Of a stretch of 12,034 bases of DNA, positions 1 through 6,989 are shown piece after piece. The stretch spans positions 1-12,034 of the forward strand of contig ONFH01000150.1 in the NCBI GenBank assembly GCA_900317015.1, in the 5' to 3' direction. Origin of the DNA: an uncultured Erysipelotrichaceae bacterium (GTDB taxonomy: Bacteria; Bacillota_I; Bacilli_A; Erysipelotrichales; Coprobacillaceae). Made by a program: the position numbers and the translations under genes. Under the pieces are notes generated by a model. The model was not told where the DNA came from. It ran no database searches and saw only the letters and a list, made by a program, of their open reading frames with translations. Position 1 is the first letter of the stretch; each line of letters opens with the position of its first letter.

Positions 1-35
1 AAATAAAGATCTAGATCCATAGTATCACCCGCTTC

Positions 36-44
36 ATTATATCA
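36..44 (-). promoter_or_regulatory. Possible extended -10 promoter facing the left edge
   Basis: Read leftward, the sequence is TGATATAAT, an extended -10 element (TGn followed by a perfect TATAAT). No good -35 box lies 17 bases upstream. About 15 bases downstream there is an ATG (positions 20-18) preceded by a weak GGGTGAT ribosome binding site. The frame stays open for the six codons left in the window. This could be the start of a gene that runs off the left edge, but six codons cannot establish that. Confidence 0.35.
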
Positions 45-182
45 CAAAAAAAGTCTCTATTTTTCTTTGATCTCCATTATAATAATCTTAGAAGGAATTC
101 TTATTTAAAAAGAAATTATTCTTATCACTTTGACTTAATTACGCCACATACGATCCCAGCATCTACAAAAAGCAATTTTCGA

Positions 183-603
183 TTGCTCGTTTTCTGCACT
201 TACTTTTATGGCCCTATTTATTCTAAAAAGGCTATCTATGAAAAAGTTGGCAGGTATGACTTTAAATATCCTGCCAAAGATGGAAGGCTAACTTATGGTC
301 TTTCTAAAAAAATGAAAAGTTTGCCATTTAAATATCAGCATGAGTTAGTGACAAATGGAAAGACAGCTTATTTTCTTAGTGGTGCAGTAGATGAGAAAGC
401 CGACAAAGCGACACTCAAACTGATCTCTTATGGCTTAAAAAACAAGTCAACAGGAAACACTTTATGCTCGAACACTAGGCAGTGAAATAAACAGCACAGA
501 CAATTTCAGTGTCTATGCTTATAAATCAAAATATTGTCTTATTCAGATGAACGATAAAATGTATTCACTCAACGGTCAGACGAAAAAGCTGAAGAAGATG
601 TAA
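183..603 (+). pseudogene. Frameshifted remnant of an unrecognised protein gene (C-terminal part)
   Basis: The first frame is open from a TTG at 183 to a stop at 483-485. No ATG or ribosome binding site lies in front of it, and the frame is already open back to a stop at 12-14. The next frame carries protein-like sequence from about 443 to a TAA at 601-603 (it includes ETLYARTLGSEI, FSVYAYKSKY and QMNDKMYSLNGQ). The two join cleanly if one A is removed from the run of six A at 437-442, giving a tail rich in alternating Tyr, Lys and hydrophobic residues, suggestive of beta strands. I do not recognise the family. The missing proper start plus the frameshift point to a decayed gene. A sequencing error in the A-run would explain the frameshift but not the missing N-terminus. 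The shared hairpin at 603-628 directly follows the stop. Confidence 0.5.
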
Positions 604-628
604 AAAAGTCGCAATCATGCGACTTTTT
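603..628. terminator. Bidirectional intrinsic terminator, his operon end and opposing remnant
   Basis: AAAAAGTCGC (603-612) pairs perfectly with GCGACTTTTT (619-628) around a six-base loop. The flanking A and T runs give a U-tract in either direction. The hisIE stop codon (629-631) sits directly beside it on one side and the stop of the frameshifted remnant (601-603) on the other, so it serves both converging units. Confidence 0.9.
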
Positions 629-1204
629 CTATGCTTTATGATAATTGATCTTTTTCACATTGCCCTTAACGGGATATTTTTTCAAAAGATCCTGTTCGAT
701 CTCTTCCATCGTATAACCAGAGGCTTTGACCAAAGCGCTCAGATCATAATAAAGACCTTCTATGGCTTCTTTAGAAACATCATTCTTGAAAGTCTGAACT
801 TTCGTATTCAGATCTTCATAAAGAGCTTTTTGATCAATGGCCTTTTCATCGATCACGTCAAAAAGACGATCAAGCGGATCAGCACATTCATAAGGGAAGA
901 CTTCTTCAAAGAAGCATGAATAACTGCCAGTATGACAAGCAGCCCCTTTCTGATGAACAAAGATCAACAACGTATCCTGATCACAGTCAAGATACATACC
1001 AACGATCTTCTGAATATGTCCGGATGTCTCACCTTTATGCCATAGAGTCTTTCGTGAACGAGAATAGAAACATGTTTCTTTATTTTTTAACATGTATTCA
1101 TAGCTTTCTTCATTCACATACGCTAACATCAAAACTTCTTTTGATTCGACATCCTGTACAATGGCAGGAACGAGGCCATTCATCTTTTTAAAATCTGGTC
1201 TCAT
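629..1204 (-). CDS. hisIE: Bifunctional phosphoribosyl-AMP cyclohydrolase / phosphoribosyl-ATP pyrophosphatase with a reduced HisE domain
   Basis: This is the last gene of the operon, 191 residues. Residues 1 to about 105 are a clear HisI domain: LMLAYVNEESYEYML, FYSRSRKTLWHKGETSG, a DCDQDTLL metal-binding segment, and HQKGAACHTGSYSCFF with the Cys residues expected for zinc binding. HisI opens the purine ring of phosphoribosyl-AMP. The rest aligns in order with HisE, the phosphoribosyl-ATP pyrophosphatase, but is short. The usual GEExxE metal-binding helix is not recognisable, and the later ExxDLLYH-like helix reads EAIEGLYYDL. The whole protein is some 15 residues shorter than typical HisIE fusions, from memory of the family. 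The pyrophosphatase activity is therefore uncertain, while the cyclohydrolase looks intact. The start ATG overlaps the hisF stop as ATGA, with AAGGAG about nine bases upstream. Confidence 0.9.
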   Translation of the reverse strand: MRPDFKKMNGLVPAIVQDVESKEVLMLAYVNEESYEYMLKNKETCFYSRSRKTLWHKGETSGHIQKIVGMYLDCDQDTLLIFVHQKGAACHTGSYSCFFEEVFPYECADPLDRLFDVIDEKAIDQKALYEDLNTKVQTFKNDVSKEAIEGLYYDLSALVKASGYTMEEIEQDLLKKYPVKGNVKKINYHKA

Positions 1205-1971
1205 ACACGGTTTCTCCTTACAGGGATCCCACGCTCAGCGCAGATTTCTTTGACTTCATCCACTGTTGCTTCACCAAAGTGGAACAGTGAAGCAGCCAAA
1301 GCGGCATCACAATTCGTCTTTTCAAACACATCGGCTATATCTTCTTTACCGCCACAGCCACCAGAGGCAATGACAGGAACATGAACGACATCCATAACGG
1401 CATTGAGCATATCGATATCAAAACCATCACGTGTACCATCGGCATCCATACTTGTTAATAAGATCTCACCGGCACCTAAGGCTTCACCTTTCTTGACCCA
1501 ATCGATCAGATCAATACCGGTATTTTCACGACCACCGGCAATATAAACATCATAGCCACTGTGATCTTCTCTGGCCTTAGCATCAACAGCTAAGACAACA
1601 CACTGAACACCAAATTCATCGCTGGCATCTTTGATCAATTGAGGATTCTTGATGGCAGCCGAATTGACAGAGACCTTATCAGCACCCGCTGCTAAGATCA
1701 TACGGAAGTCATCCAATGTTCTGATGCCCCCACCAACACATAGGGGAATCGTCAATTCACTCGCAGCGCGCTGGATCAGATCTTTAATGATCTCACGATG
1801 TTCATAAGTTGCCGTAATATCCAGGAAGACCACTTCATCAGCACACTGACGATCATATTCCTTGGCCAGTTCAACAGGATCACCAACATCCTTTAGGCCA
1901 ACGAAGTTGACACCTTTGACAACTTTTCCATCTTTAATATCTAGACACGGAATAATTCTTTTAGCCAACAT
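1201..1971 (-). CDS. hisF: Imidazole glycerol phosphate synthase, cyclase subunit
   Basis: HisF is 256 residues, the usual length for this (beta/alpha)8 barrel. With HisH it uses ammonia channelled from glutamine to convert PRFAR into imidazole glycerol phosphate and AICAR. Both catalytic aspartates are present: D11 in IIPCLDIKDG and D130 in VVLAVDAKAR. Phosphate-binding loops are seen at LCVGGGIRT (about 77-85), TSMDADGTRDG and VIASGGCGG. The start overlaps the end of hisA by 11 bases. GAGGTGAT inside the hisA coding end provides the ribosome binding site, so the two genes are probably translationally coupled. hisIE follows with a 4-base overlap. Confidence 0.97.
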   Translation of the reverse strand: MLAKRIIPCLDIKDGKVVKGVNFVGLKDVGDPVELAKEYDRQCADEVVFLDITATYEHREIIKDLIQRAASELTIPLCVGGGIRTLDDFRMILAAGADKVSVNSAAIKNPQLIKDASDEFGVQCVVLAVDAKAREDHSGYDVYIAGGRENTGIDLIDWVKKGEALGAGEILLTSMDADGTRDGFDIDMLNAVMDVVHVPVIASGGCGGKEDIADVFEKTNCDAALAASLFHFGEATVDEVKEICAERGIPVRRNRV

Positions 1972-2680
1972 TTTTAATCACCTCTTCAAGATGCACGGCT
2001 CCTTCATAGTAAGCCTTGCCAACGATACAGCCATAATAGCCGAGCTCATTTACTTTATAAATATCCTGATCATCCTTGACCCCGCCTGAGACGACAAAGT
2101 TGATTTTTGAATGTTTAGCAATCTCTTCATAGACTGGGAAAGATGGACCCGTCAAAGTTCCATCCTTGGAGATGTCGGTGCAAACGATCGTCGTGACGCC
2201 AGCCTCTTCAAGCGTTTGAATAAAATCAAGATAATTGACCTGACTTGTTTCCAGCCAGCCTGACGTGGATACAAAGCCATTTTTAATATCAACACCAACG
2301 ACGATACGATCAGGACCAAAACGCTTGATACATGATTTAACAAATTCCGGATTTGTTAAAGCAGCAGTGCCTAAAATAACACGATCAATACCGATCTCAT
2401 CTAAATAATAAGCAACTGTTTCTTCATTACGGATGCCTCCGCCAAGTTCCATCTTAATGGAGATAGCATCTCTGATCTTCTTGATTGTTTGCGCATTAGC
2501 AGTCGTGGCATCTTTAGCACCATCTAAGTCAACGACATGGAGGAACTTAGCCCCCATACCTTCAAATTTCTTTGCAAGTTCTTCGGGATGAGAAGAATAA
2601 ACAGTCTTTTTTGAATAGTCTCCTTTATAAAGGCGGACAGCTTCTCCGCCCTGGAGATCAATAGCAGGAATGACGATCAT
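1961..2680 (-). CDS. hisA: ProFAR isomerase (phosphoribosylformimino-AICAR ribotide isomerase)
   Basis: HisA is 239 residues and a (beta/alpha)8 barrel related to HisF. It carries out the Amadori rearrangement of ProFAR to PRFAR, the substrate of HisHF. Visible signatures are D8 in IPAIDLQGGEAVRL, VVDLDGAKD at about 49-57, LGGGIRN at about 79-85, the second catalytic aspartate D131 in VVGVDIKNG, TDISKDGTLTGP and VVSGGV. The start ATG overlaps the hisH stop TGA by four bases (ATGA), with an AGGAG sequence about 11 bases upstream inside hisH. The end overlaps the start of hisF. Confidence 0.97.
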   Translation of the reverse strand: MIVIPAIDLQGGEAVRLYKGDYSKKTVYSSHPEELAKKFEGMGAKFLHVVDLDGAKDATTANAQTIKKIRDAISIKMELGGGIRNEETVAYYLDEIGIDRVILGTAALTNPEFVKSCIKRFGPDRIVVGVDIKNGFVSTSGWLETSQVNYLDFIQTLEEAGVTTIVCTDISKDGTLTGPSFPVYEEIAKHSKINFVVSGGVKDDQDIYKVNELGYYGCIVGKAYYEGAVHLEEVIKNVG

Positions 2681-3285
2681 TTTTCACACAGCTCCTTAAA
2701 GGCACGTAAGATATATTTACCAACTTCACCACTTTTTTCGGGATGGAACTGACAGCCAATGACATTGTCTTTCGCCACTAAGGCTGGCACTTTGGCTCCA
2801 CCATAATTAGCATAGGCCATTAATTCTTCATCAGGACAAATAGCGCCATAGCTATGAACGAAGTAAACATAATCTCCTTCCTTGACATATTTTAATAAGG
2901 GATGATCATGATTGATCACCAGCTGATTCCAGCCCATATGTGGAAGCTTGGCATCGACTTTTAAAAGGTCAACTTCACCTTTCAAAAAACCTAAGCCTTT
3001 TGTTTCTTCCACTTCATAGCCCTTTTCAAACAAGATCTGCATACCTAAGCAAATGCCCATGATGGGAATGCCCTTGTCCTTGGCTTTATTTAAAGGTTCG
3101 ATCAAATTGAACTTTTTCAAGTTCTCCATTGCCACAGGAAATGCCCCAACACCTGGTAAAACGATACCGTCGGCATTTAGGATCTCCTGTTCATCTCTTG
3201 TAATGACGACATCTAAGCCCTGTCGCTTCAGACCATTCGTCACACTTGCTAAATTTCCGATATTGTAATCGATCACTGCAATCAT
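2677..3285 (-). CDS. hisH: Imidazole glycerol phosphate synthase, glutamine amidotransferase subunit
   Basis: HisH is 202 residues, a class I (triad) glutamine amidotransferase that hydrolyses glutamine and passes ammonia to HisF. The catalytic triad is complete: C79 in MGICLGMQILFEKG, and H181 and E183 in GCQFHPEKSG. The N-terminal DYNIGNLASV and the oxyanion region GVGAFP are also present. The ATG directly abuts the hisB stop codon (TAAATG) with an AGGGGG ribosome binding site in the hisB end. The 3' end overlaps hisA by four bases. Lying beside hisA and hisF, it fits a coupled H-A-F block. Confidence 0.97.
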   Translation of the reverse strand: MIAVIDYNIGNLASVTNGLKRQGLDVVITRDEQEILNADGIVLPGVGAFPVAMENLKKFNLIEPLNKAKDKGIPIMGICLGMQILFEKGYEVEETKGLGFLKGEVDLLKVDAKLPHMGWNQLVINHDHPLLKYVKEGDYVYFVHSYGAICPDEELMAYANYGGAKVPALVAKDNVIGCQFHPEKSGEVGKYILRAFKELCEK

Positions 3286-3873
3286 TTAAAGGACCCCCTT
3301 ACTTGAAGACACCTCATCTTTATATTTCTCATCAATAGAGACCGCCTTCTTTAAAGCACGTCCAGTCGCTTTAAACATGGCTTCAATAATATGATGAGTA
3401 TTTGTCCCGTAGTGTTCATTAATATGTAAAGTCATTAAACTGTTATAACTAAAAGCTCTAAAGAACTCTTCTGTCATTTCTGTTTCATAGTTACCTAAGA
3501 CCTGCGTAGGAAGGCTCGCATGATAAACAAGGTATGGACGACCAGAAAGGTCAAGATCCACAGTAACTAATGCTTCATCCATTGGAATCGTAAATGATCC
3601 ATAACGGACGATGCCTCGTTTATCCCCCATGGCTTCTCTTAAGGCTTCCCCTAAGGCAATGCCGACGTCTTCAATGGAATGATGAGAATCCACATCAAGG
3701 TCCCCATGACAGATCACTTTTAGATCCATACGAGAATGGAAGGCAAAGAGTTCAAGCATATGATTGAAGAAACCGATACCGGTATCGATTTCTGCTTTGC
3801 CTGTTCCATCGACATTGAGTTCTAACTGAATAGATGTTTCTTTTGTCGTTCGATCAATTTTTGCCTGACGCAT
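3286..3873 (-). CDS. hisB: Imidazoleglycerol-phosphate dehydratase
   Basis: HisB is 195 residues, the monofunctional dehydratase that converts imidazole glycerol phosphate to imidazole acetol phosphate. The length and the absence of an N-terminal HAD domain show it is not the enterobacterial dehydratase-phosphatase fusion, so the histidinol-phosphatase must lie elsewhere. The paired manganese-binding repeats are intact: FFNHMLELFAFHS (about 35-47), HHSIEDVGIALGEAL (about 64-78) and HHIIEAMFKATGRAL (160-174). The start overlaps the hisD stop by one base (TAATG), with GAGGAGG a few bases upstream. Confidence 0.97.
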   Translation of the reverse strand: MRQAKIDRTTKETSIQLELNVDGTGKAEIDTGIGFFNHMLELFAFHSRMDLKVICHGDLDVDSHHSIEDVGIALGEALREAMGDKRGIVRYGSFTIPMDEALVTVDLDLSGRPYLVYHASLPTQVLGNYETEMTEEFFRAFSYNSLMTLHINEHYGTNTHHIIEAMFKATGRALKKAVSIDEKYKDEVSSSKGVL

Positions 3874-5174
3874 TATTCATCCTCCTCAAAACGGACCTTA
3901 ATACTATTGGCATGAGCATCTAATCCTTCTAAGTGTGCAAACTTCTGAACATCATCCTTGAAGGTTGCTAAAGAAGCTTTTGGATAATATGAGAACGCTG
4001 AATGCTTTACGAAATCATAAACACCTAAAGCTGAATAGAACTTAGCCGTTCCACCAGTTGGTAAAACATGGTTCGTACCTGACATATAATCACCAAGTGG
4101 TTCTGGTGAGTATTCACCTAAGAAGATACTGCCGGCATTTTTAATATATGGCAACATCGTCATTGGATCATCCACTAAGACTTCTAAGTGTTCTGGTGCT
4201 AATTCATTGCTTAAGTCAATGGCTTCCATAATATCTTTCACAATGACACCACCGCCATAGTGAGCTAAAGAATACTTGATGATATCTTTACGTGGAAGAT
4301 CTTCAACCTGTCTTTCTAATTCTTGATCCACAGCCTTTGCTAAATCTAAGGATGGAGTAATTAATGTCGCACTGGCTAATTTATCATGTTCAGCCTGGCT
4401 CATTAAGTCGGCTGCAATATATTTTGGATTGGCATTTTCATTAGCAACGATCAAGATTTCAGATGGACCAGCGACCATATCGATATCGACTGTGCCGTAA
4501 CATAACTTCTTAGCCGTGGCAACGAAGATATTCCCTGGACCAACGATCTTATCTGCTTTCTGAACAGAGTTCGTACCATAAGCAGCTGCTGCAACACCTT
4601 GAGCGCCACCACATTTATAGATCGTCTTAATGCCAGCGACATGAGCGGCTGCTAAGATGACATCAGACACTTTTCCATCCGCCTTGACCGGAGTGATGAT
4701 AAACATATTTTTAACCCCTGCTAATGAGGCCGGAATGGCATTCATCATAACTGTTGAAGGATAAGCAGCTGTTCCCCCTGGGACATATAAAGCGACATTT
4801 TCAATGCCACGAACCATAGAACCAAGAACGACACCGTCTTCCTTCATCATCGTCCAAGATTTTTCGACCTGGTTCTTATGATAATCTAACAGCTGTTTTT
4901 TCGTACGTTCCAAGATACGAATGAAGTCTTCACCGACATTCTGAACAGCTTCCTGCACTTCTTCCTCTGTGACAAGGAGATCAGAAGGACTTTCAATCTT
5001 GTAGCCATCAAATTTCAAGCAATAGTTAAAGAGTGCTTCATCACCCTTATTACGGATATTGTTCACGATTTCGGTCACTGATTTATTGACTTCATCAGTG
5101 ACTTCCTGTTTACGGGTATGAAGCTTATCCTCTAATTCTTTATAACTTCCTTCAAAATTGACGATCTTAAGCAT
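3873..5174 (-). CDS. hisD: Histidinol dehydrogenase
   Basis: HisD oxidises L-histidinol to L-histidine in two NAD-dependent steps, the last steps of the pathway. The chosen start gives 433 residues beginning MLKIVNFEG. An in-frame ATG nine bases earlier (5183) lies immediately against the AGGAGG ribosome binding site (5189-5184) with no spacer, whereas the ATG at 5174 has a nine-base spacer. Zinc ligands appear as Q260 and H263 (MSQAEHDKL), D362 (PLGDYMSG) and H421 (LDAHANSI). The catalytic pair is E328-H329 (APEHLEVL). NAD-binding and family signatures GGAQGVAAAAYGT and VGPGNIFVATAK are also clear. It overlaps the hisG end by eight bases. Confidence 0.96.
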   Translation of the reverse strand: MLKIVNFEGSYKELEDKLHTRKQEVTDEVNKSVTEIVNNIRNKGDEALFNYCLKFDGYKIESPSDLLVTEEEVQEAVQNVGEDFIRILERTKKQLLDYHKNQVEKSWTMMKEDGVVLGSMVRGIENVALYVPGGTAAYPSTVMMNAIPASLAGVKNMFIITPVKADGKVSDVILAAAHVAGIKTIYKCGGAQGVAAAAYGTNSVQKADKIVGPGNIFVATAKKLCYGTVDIDMVAGPSEILIVANENANPKYIAADLMSQAEHDKLASATLITPSLDLAKAVDQELERQVEDLPRKDIIKYSLAHYGGGVIVKDIMEAIDLSNELAPEHLEVLVDDPMTMLPYIKNAGSIFLGEYSPEPLGDYMSGTNHVLPTGGTAKFYSALGVYDFVKHSAFSYYPKASLATFKDDVQKFAHLEGLDAHANSIKVRFEEDE

Positions 5175-5796
5175 CTTGTTCATCCTCCTTCAATGCATTC
5201 ATTAATTTCACGATTTCATCTTTCTTATATTTTAAAGACACCTTATTCACGACCATACGAGTGGAGATGTCGGCCACTTTTTCGATCACTTCAAGACCAT
5301 TGGCCTTTAATGTCGAACCAGTTTCTACGATATCGACGATGGCATCACTTAAACCAACAACTGGACCTAATTCGACGGATCCTTCTAGCTTGATGATCTC
5401 AACGTCTTCACGCTTTGAGGCAAAGTAAGCTTTGGCAACATTCGTATATTTAGACGCAATACGCTTACGACGATTGAATGTCTTCGTACGATATTCTGGA
5501 TAAGCAGCCACCGCAAAGTAGCATTTGCCAATTCCTAGATCTAATAATTCATAGTAATCATCAAAATCAGATTCCATTAAGGTATCTTTCCCCACGAATC
5601 CCACATCAACGATGCCATGTTCCAAGAATGTTAAAACATCATTGGATTTGGCAAAAATCATCGAAATGCCATCTTTTGTCTCAATCAATAATTCACGATC
5701 CTTATGAATGATCGGATCCATATCAAAGCCTTTCTCGGCTAACATCTTAACGACCTGTTTTTCAATACGTCCTTTGGTAATGGCAATCTTAATCAT
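5167..5796 (-). CDS. hisG: ATP phosphoribosyltransferase catalytic subunit, short form
   Basis: HisG catalyses the first committed step, joining PRPP and ATP to give phosphoribosyl-ATP. With the ATG at 5796 it has 209 residues (MIKIAITKGR...), the short form that lacks the C-terminal ACT-like regulatory domain and works in a complex with HisZ, encoded just upstream. An earlier ATG at 5823 is unlikely because the AAGGAGG ribosome binding site would then lie inside the coding region. Seven bases separate that site from the ATG at 5796. Signatures include DVGFVGKDTL and the PRPP-binding stretch ending DIVETGSTLKANGL. The start overlaps the hisZ stop by eight bases. Confidence 0.96.
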   Translation of the reverse strand: MIKIAITKGRIEKQVVKMLAEKGFDMDPIIHKDRELLIETKDGISMIFAKSNDVLTFLEHGIVDVGFVGKDTLMESDFDDYYELLDLGIGKCYFAVAAYPEYRTKTFNRRKRIASKYTNVAKAYFASKREDVEIIKLEGSVELGPVVGLSDAIVDIVETGSTLKANGLEVIEKVADISTRMVVNKVSLKYKKDEIVKLMNALKEDEQDA

Positions 5797-6754
5797 CGGC
5801 TTCGCCCTCCTTAATATAAGCATTTAATAATGTGTTTAAATGATAGGAAAAGCCAATGGCTGGCACATCATTTTCAAAATAGTTGAGCAGCTTGTCATAA
5901 CGTCCACCAGAAAGGATCGGATAAGCACTATAATAAGAATATAACTTGATCATAACGCCCGTATAGTAAGCCTGCGAAGGAACCATACTGAGATCAAAGA
6001 TGATCTGATCCTGATGAGAGCTTGTCTGATATAAAGCAGCCATCTGATCGATTGCATCTAATAATTCAAAGTCTTTCACATAATCTTTAAAGGACATCAG
6101 TTCTTCGTAATTACCAAAAGCCATTGGTAAGTTCAATAAAAGTCTTGCTAAAGAACCCGTGATGCCACGTTCAGTGACAAACTTCTTCATCTCAGAAATA
6201 GATTTCTTCTCTAAGATCGTACTCAGTTTTTCATCCTGTACGAGTTCCATTAAACGTAAATAGAATTTGGCAGAGCCTAATTCGATCTTCAAATTTTTAA
6301 GCTCTAAGGTATCCATCGTTTCTTCGATCAAAGTCAAGCATTCCTGATCGCCCGCTTCACCACCAAGACCTAATAGTTCAGTCCCGATCTGATAAAGCTC
6401 ACTGCTTCTGCCTTTATGACGTTCCGTCGTACGATAGACCTTCCCAAAATAACTGTACCTTCTCACTTCATTGGTATTGGCGTTGTTATACATACGTGCA
6501 ATTGGAAGTGTAAAGTCAGTTCTTAAGGCGATGGCCTGACCATCACTGTTCACGAACTGGAACATGCTGCTGGAATCCTGTTCACGAATGCCCTGATAGA
6601 AATTCGCATATTCGAATGTTGGCAGCATCAGTTCTTCATAATGATGCTTCGTAAAGATCGAACGGAGATCTTGTTCAATTTTTCTTAATTTTGTTGCATC
6701 CAGAGAGATTGCATCCCCACTTTCCTCTGGAATTAAATATTTATACTCTTCCAC
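5789..6754 (-). CDS. hisZ: ATP phosphoribosyltransferase regulatory subunit
   Basis: HisZ is a catalytically inactive paralogue of histidyl-tRNA synthetase that binds short HisG and is needed for its activity and its feedback inhibition by histidine. The class II synthetase-like core is visible: RTDFTLPIARMYNN at about residue 78, RYSYFGKVYRTTERHKGRSS then LYQIGTELLG at about 99-130, and LSGGRYDKLLNYF near the end. I take the GTG at 6754 as the start (321 residues, beginning MEEYKYLIPEE). GAGGAGG at 6766-6760 is five bases upstream of it. A longer reading from a TTG at 6775 would start inside the U-tract of the attenuator terminator and swallow the ribosome binding site. It is the first structural gene of the operon and the direct target of the leader attenuator. 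Confidence 0.94.
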   Translation of the reverse strand: MEEYKYLIPEESGDAISLDATKLRKIEQDLRSIFTKHHYEELMLPTFEYANFYQGIREQDSSSMFQFVNSDGQAIALRTDFTLPIARMYNNANTNEVRRYSYFGKVYRTTERHKGRSSELYQIGTELLGLGGEAGDQECLTLIEETMDTLELKNLKIELGSAKFYLRLMELVQDEKLSTILEKKSISEMKKFVTERGITGSLARLLLNLPMAFGNYEELMSFKDYVKDFELLDAIDQMAALYQTSSHQDQIIFDLSMVPSQAYYTGVMIKLYSYYSAYPILSGGRYDKLLNYFENDVPAIGFSYHLNTLLNAYIKEGEADD

Positions 6755-6773
6755 GTTATCCTCCTCTATAAAC

Positions 6774-6800
6774 AAAAAGACAGGTCTAATGACCCGCCTC
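6774..6800 (-). terminator. his leader intrinsic terminator (attenuator)
   Basis: On the leftward transcript GGCGGGTC (6798-6791) pairs with GACCTGTC (6786-6779), eight pairs including two G-U, around an ATTA loop. A run of five U (6778-6774) follows. It lies after the leader ORF and only 20 bases before the hisZ GTG, where a constitutive terminator would make no sense. Its 3' strand can also pair with 6827-6811 as an antiterminator. Confidence 0.9.
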
Positions 6801-6921
6801 TTTTAACAAATCATTAGATACACCCGTATATGTAATACAAAATGGGTTGTATCATGCCGATATAACCCTAAGTGTGTCTATGATGGTGGTGGTGGCGTAA
6901 TGAAGCGAAAATTAAGTTATA
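6774..6921 (-). promoter_or_regulatory. Histidine attenuator: mutually exclusive leader RNA hairpins
   Basis: Five segments can pair alternatively in the leader RNA. Segment 0, TATAACTT (6921-6914, inside the leader ORF), can pair with GGGTTATA (6868-6861). Segment 1, GGGTTATATC (6868-6859), pairs with segment 2, GATACAACCC (6853-6844), with one mismatch and a five-base loop. Segment 2 pairs with segment 3, GGGTGTATC (6825-6817), nine pairs with one bulged A. Segment 3, as ACGGG then TCTAATGA (6827-6811, four-base bulge), pairs with TCATTAGACCTGT (6792-6780), 13 pairs, which takes apart the terminator. The inferred logic is as follows. A ribosome stalled at the His codons leaves segment 1 free, so 1:2 and then the antiterminator form. 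A ribosome at the leader stop (6870-6868) masks segment 1, so 2:3 and the terminator form. Without translation, 0:1 also favours termination. Confidence 0.85.
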
Positions 6922-6939
6922 AATTTTAGTATTTTTCAT
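6868..6939 (-). CDS. hisL: his operon leader peptide, 23 residues, ending RHHHHHRHT
   Basis: ATG at 6939, TAG at 6870-6868. AGGTGG (6950-6945) lies five bases before the ATG. The peptide starts MKNTKIYNLIFASL and ends RHHHHHRHT, so 6 of 23 codons are His and five are consecutive (three CAC, two CAT; 6894-6880). It lies between a promoter and an intrinsic terminator in front of a histidine operon, which is the arrangement of the enterobacterial his leader peptide. The name is given by analogy of role, because the peptide sequence outside the His run has no evident relation to it. The peptide itself probably has no function beyond measuring charged histidyl-tRNA by ribosome stalling. The stop codon directly abuts attenuator segment 1. 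Confidence 0.88.
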   Translation of the reverse strand: MKNTKIYNLIFASLRHHHHHRHT

Positions 6940-6960
6940 AAGTACCACCTCGTTTTGTCT

Positions 6961-6989
6961 ATAATACCATAATCGCCAATGAATATAAA
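6961..6989 (-). promoter_or_regulatory. his operon promoter
   Basis: The -10 box is TATTAT (6966-6961) preceded by TGG, an extended -10. The candidate -35 box TTTATA (6989-6984) matches TTGACA at four of six positions with a 17-base spacer. Transcription would start near 6955, giving a 5' leader of about 15 bases before the leader peptide ATG and about 200 bases before hisZ. The promoter sits between this leader and the terminator of the upstream membrane protein gene, so the operon is an independent unit. Confidence 0.7.

Noticed and set aside
617..1191. Two rightward reading frames antisense to hisIE
   Set aside because: They are shadows of a well-supported gene, with no promoter, ribosome binding site or recognisable product.
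5175..5183. Longer hisD with ATG at 5183
   Set aside because: The AGGAGG sequence directly abuts that ATG with no spacer, while the ATG at 5174 has normal spacing.
5797..5823. Longer hisG with ATG at 5823
   Set aside because: The AAGGAGG ribosome binding site would fall inside the coding region, and HisG proteins begin at the MIKIAITKGR sequence.
6940..6952. AGGTGGTAC-like sequence resembling the core of a T-box riboswitch in front of the his operon
   Set aside because: It lies right after the promoter, with no space for the T-box stem structures, and serves as the ribosome binding site of the leader peptide. The downstream terminator region has no AGGGTGG antiterminator sequence.
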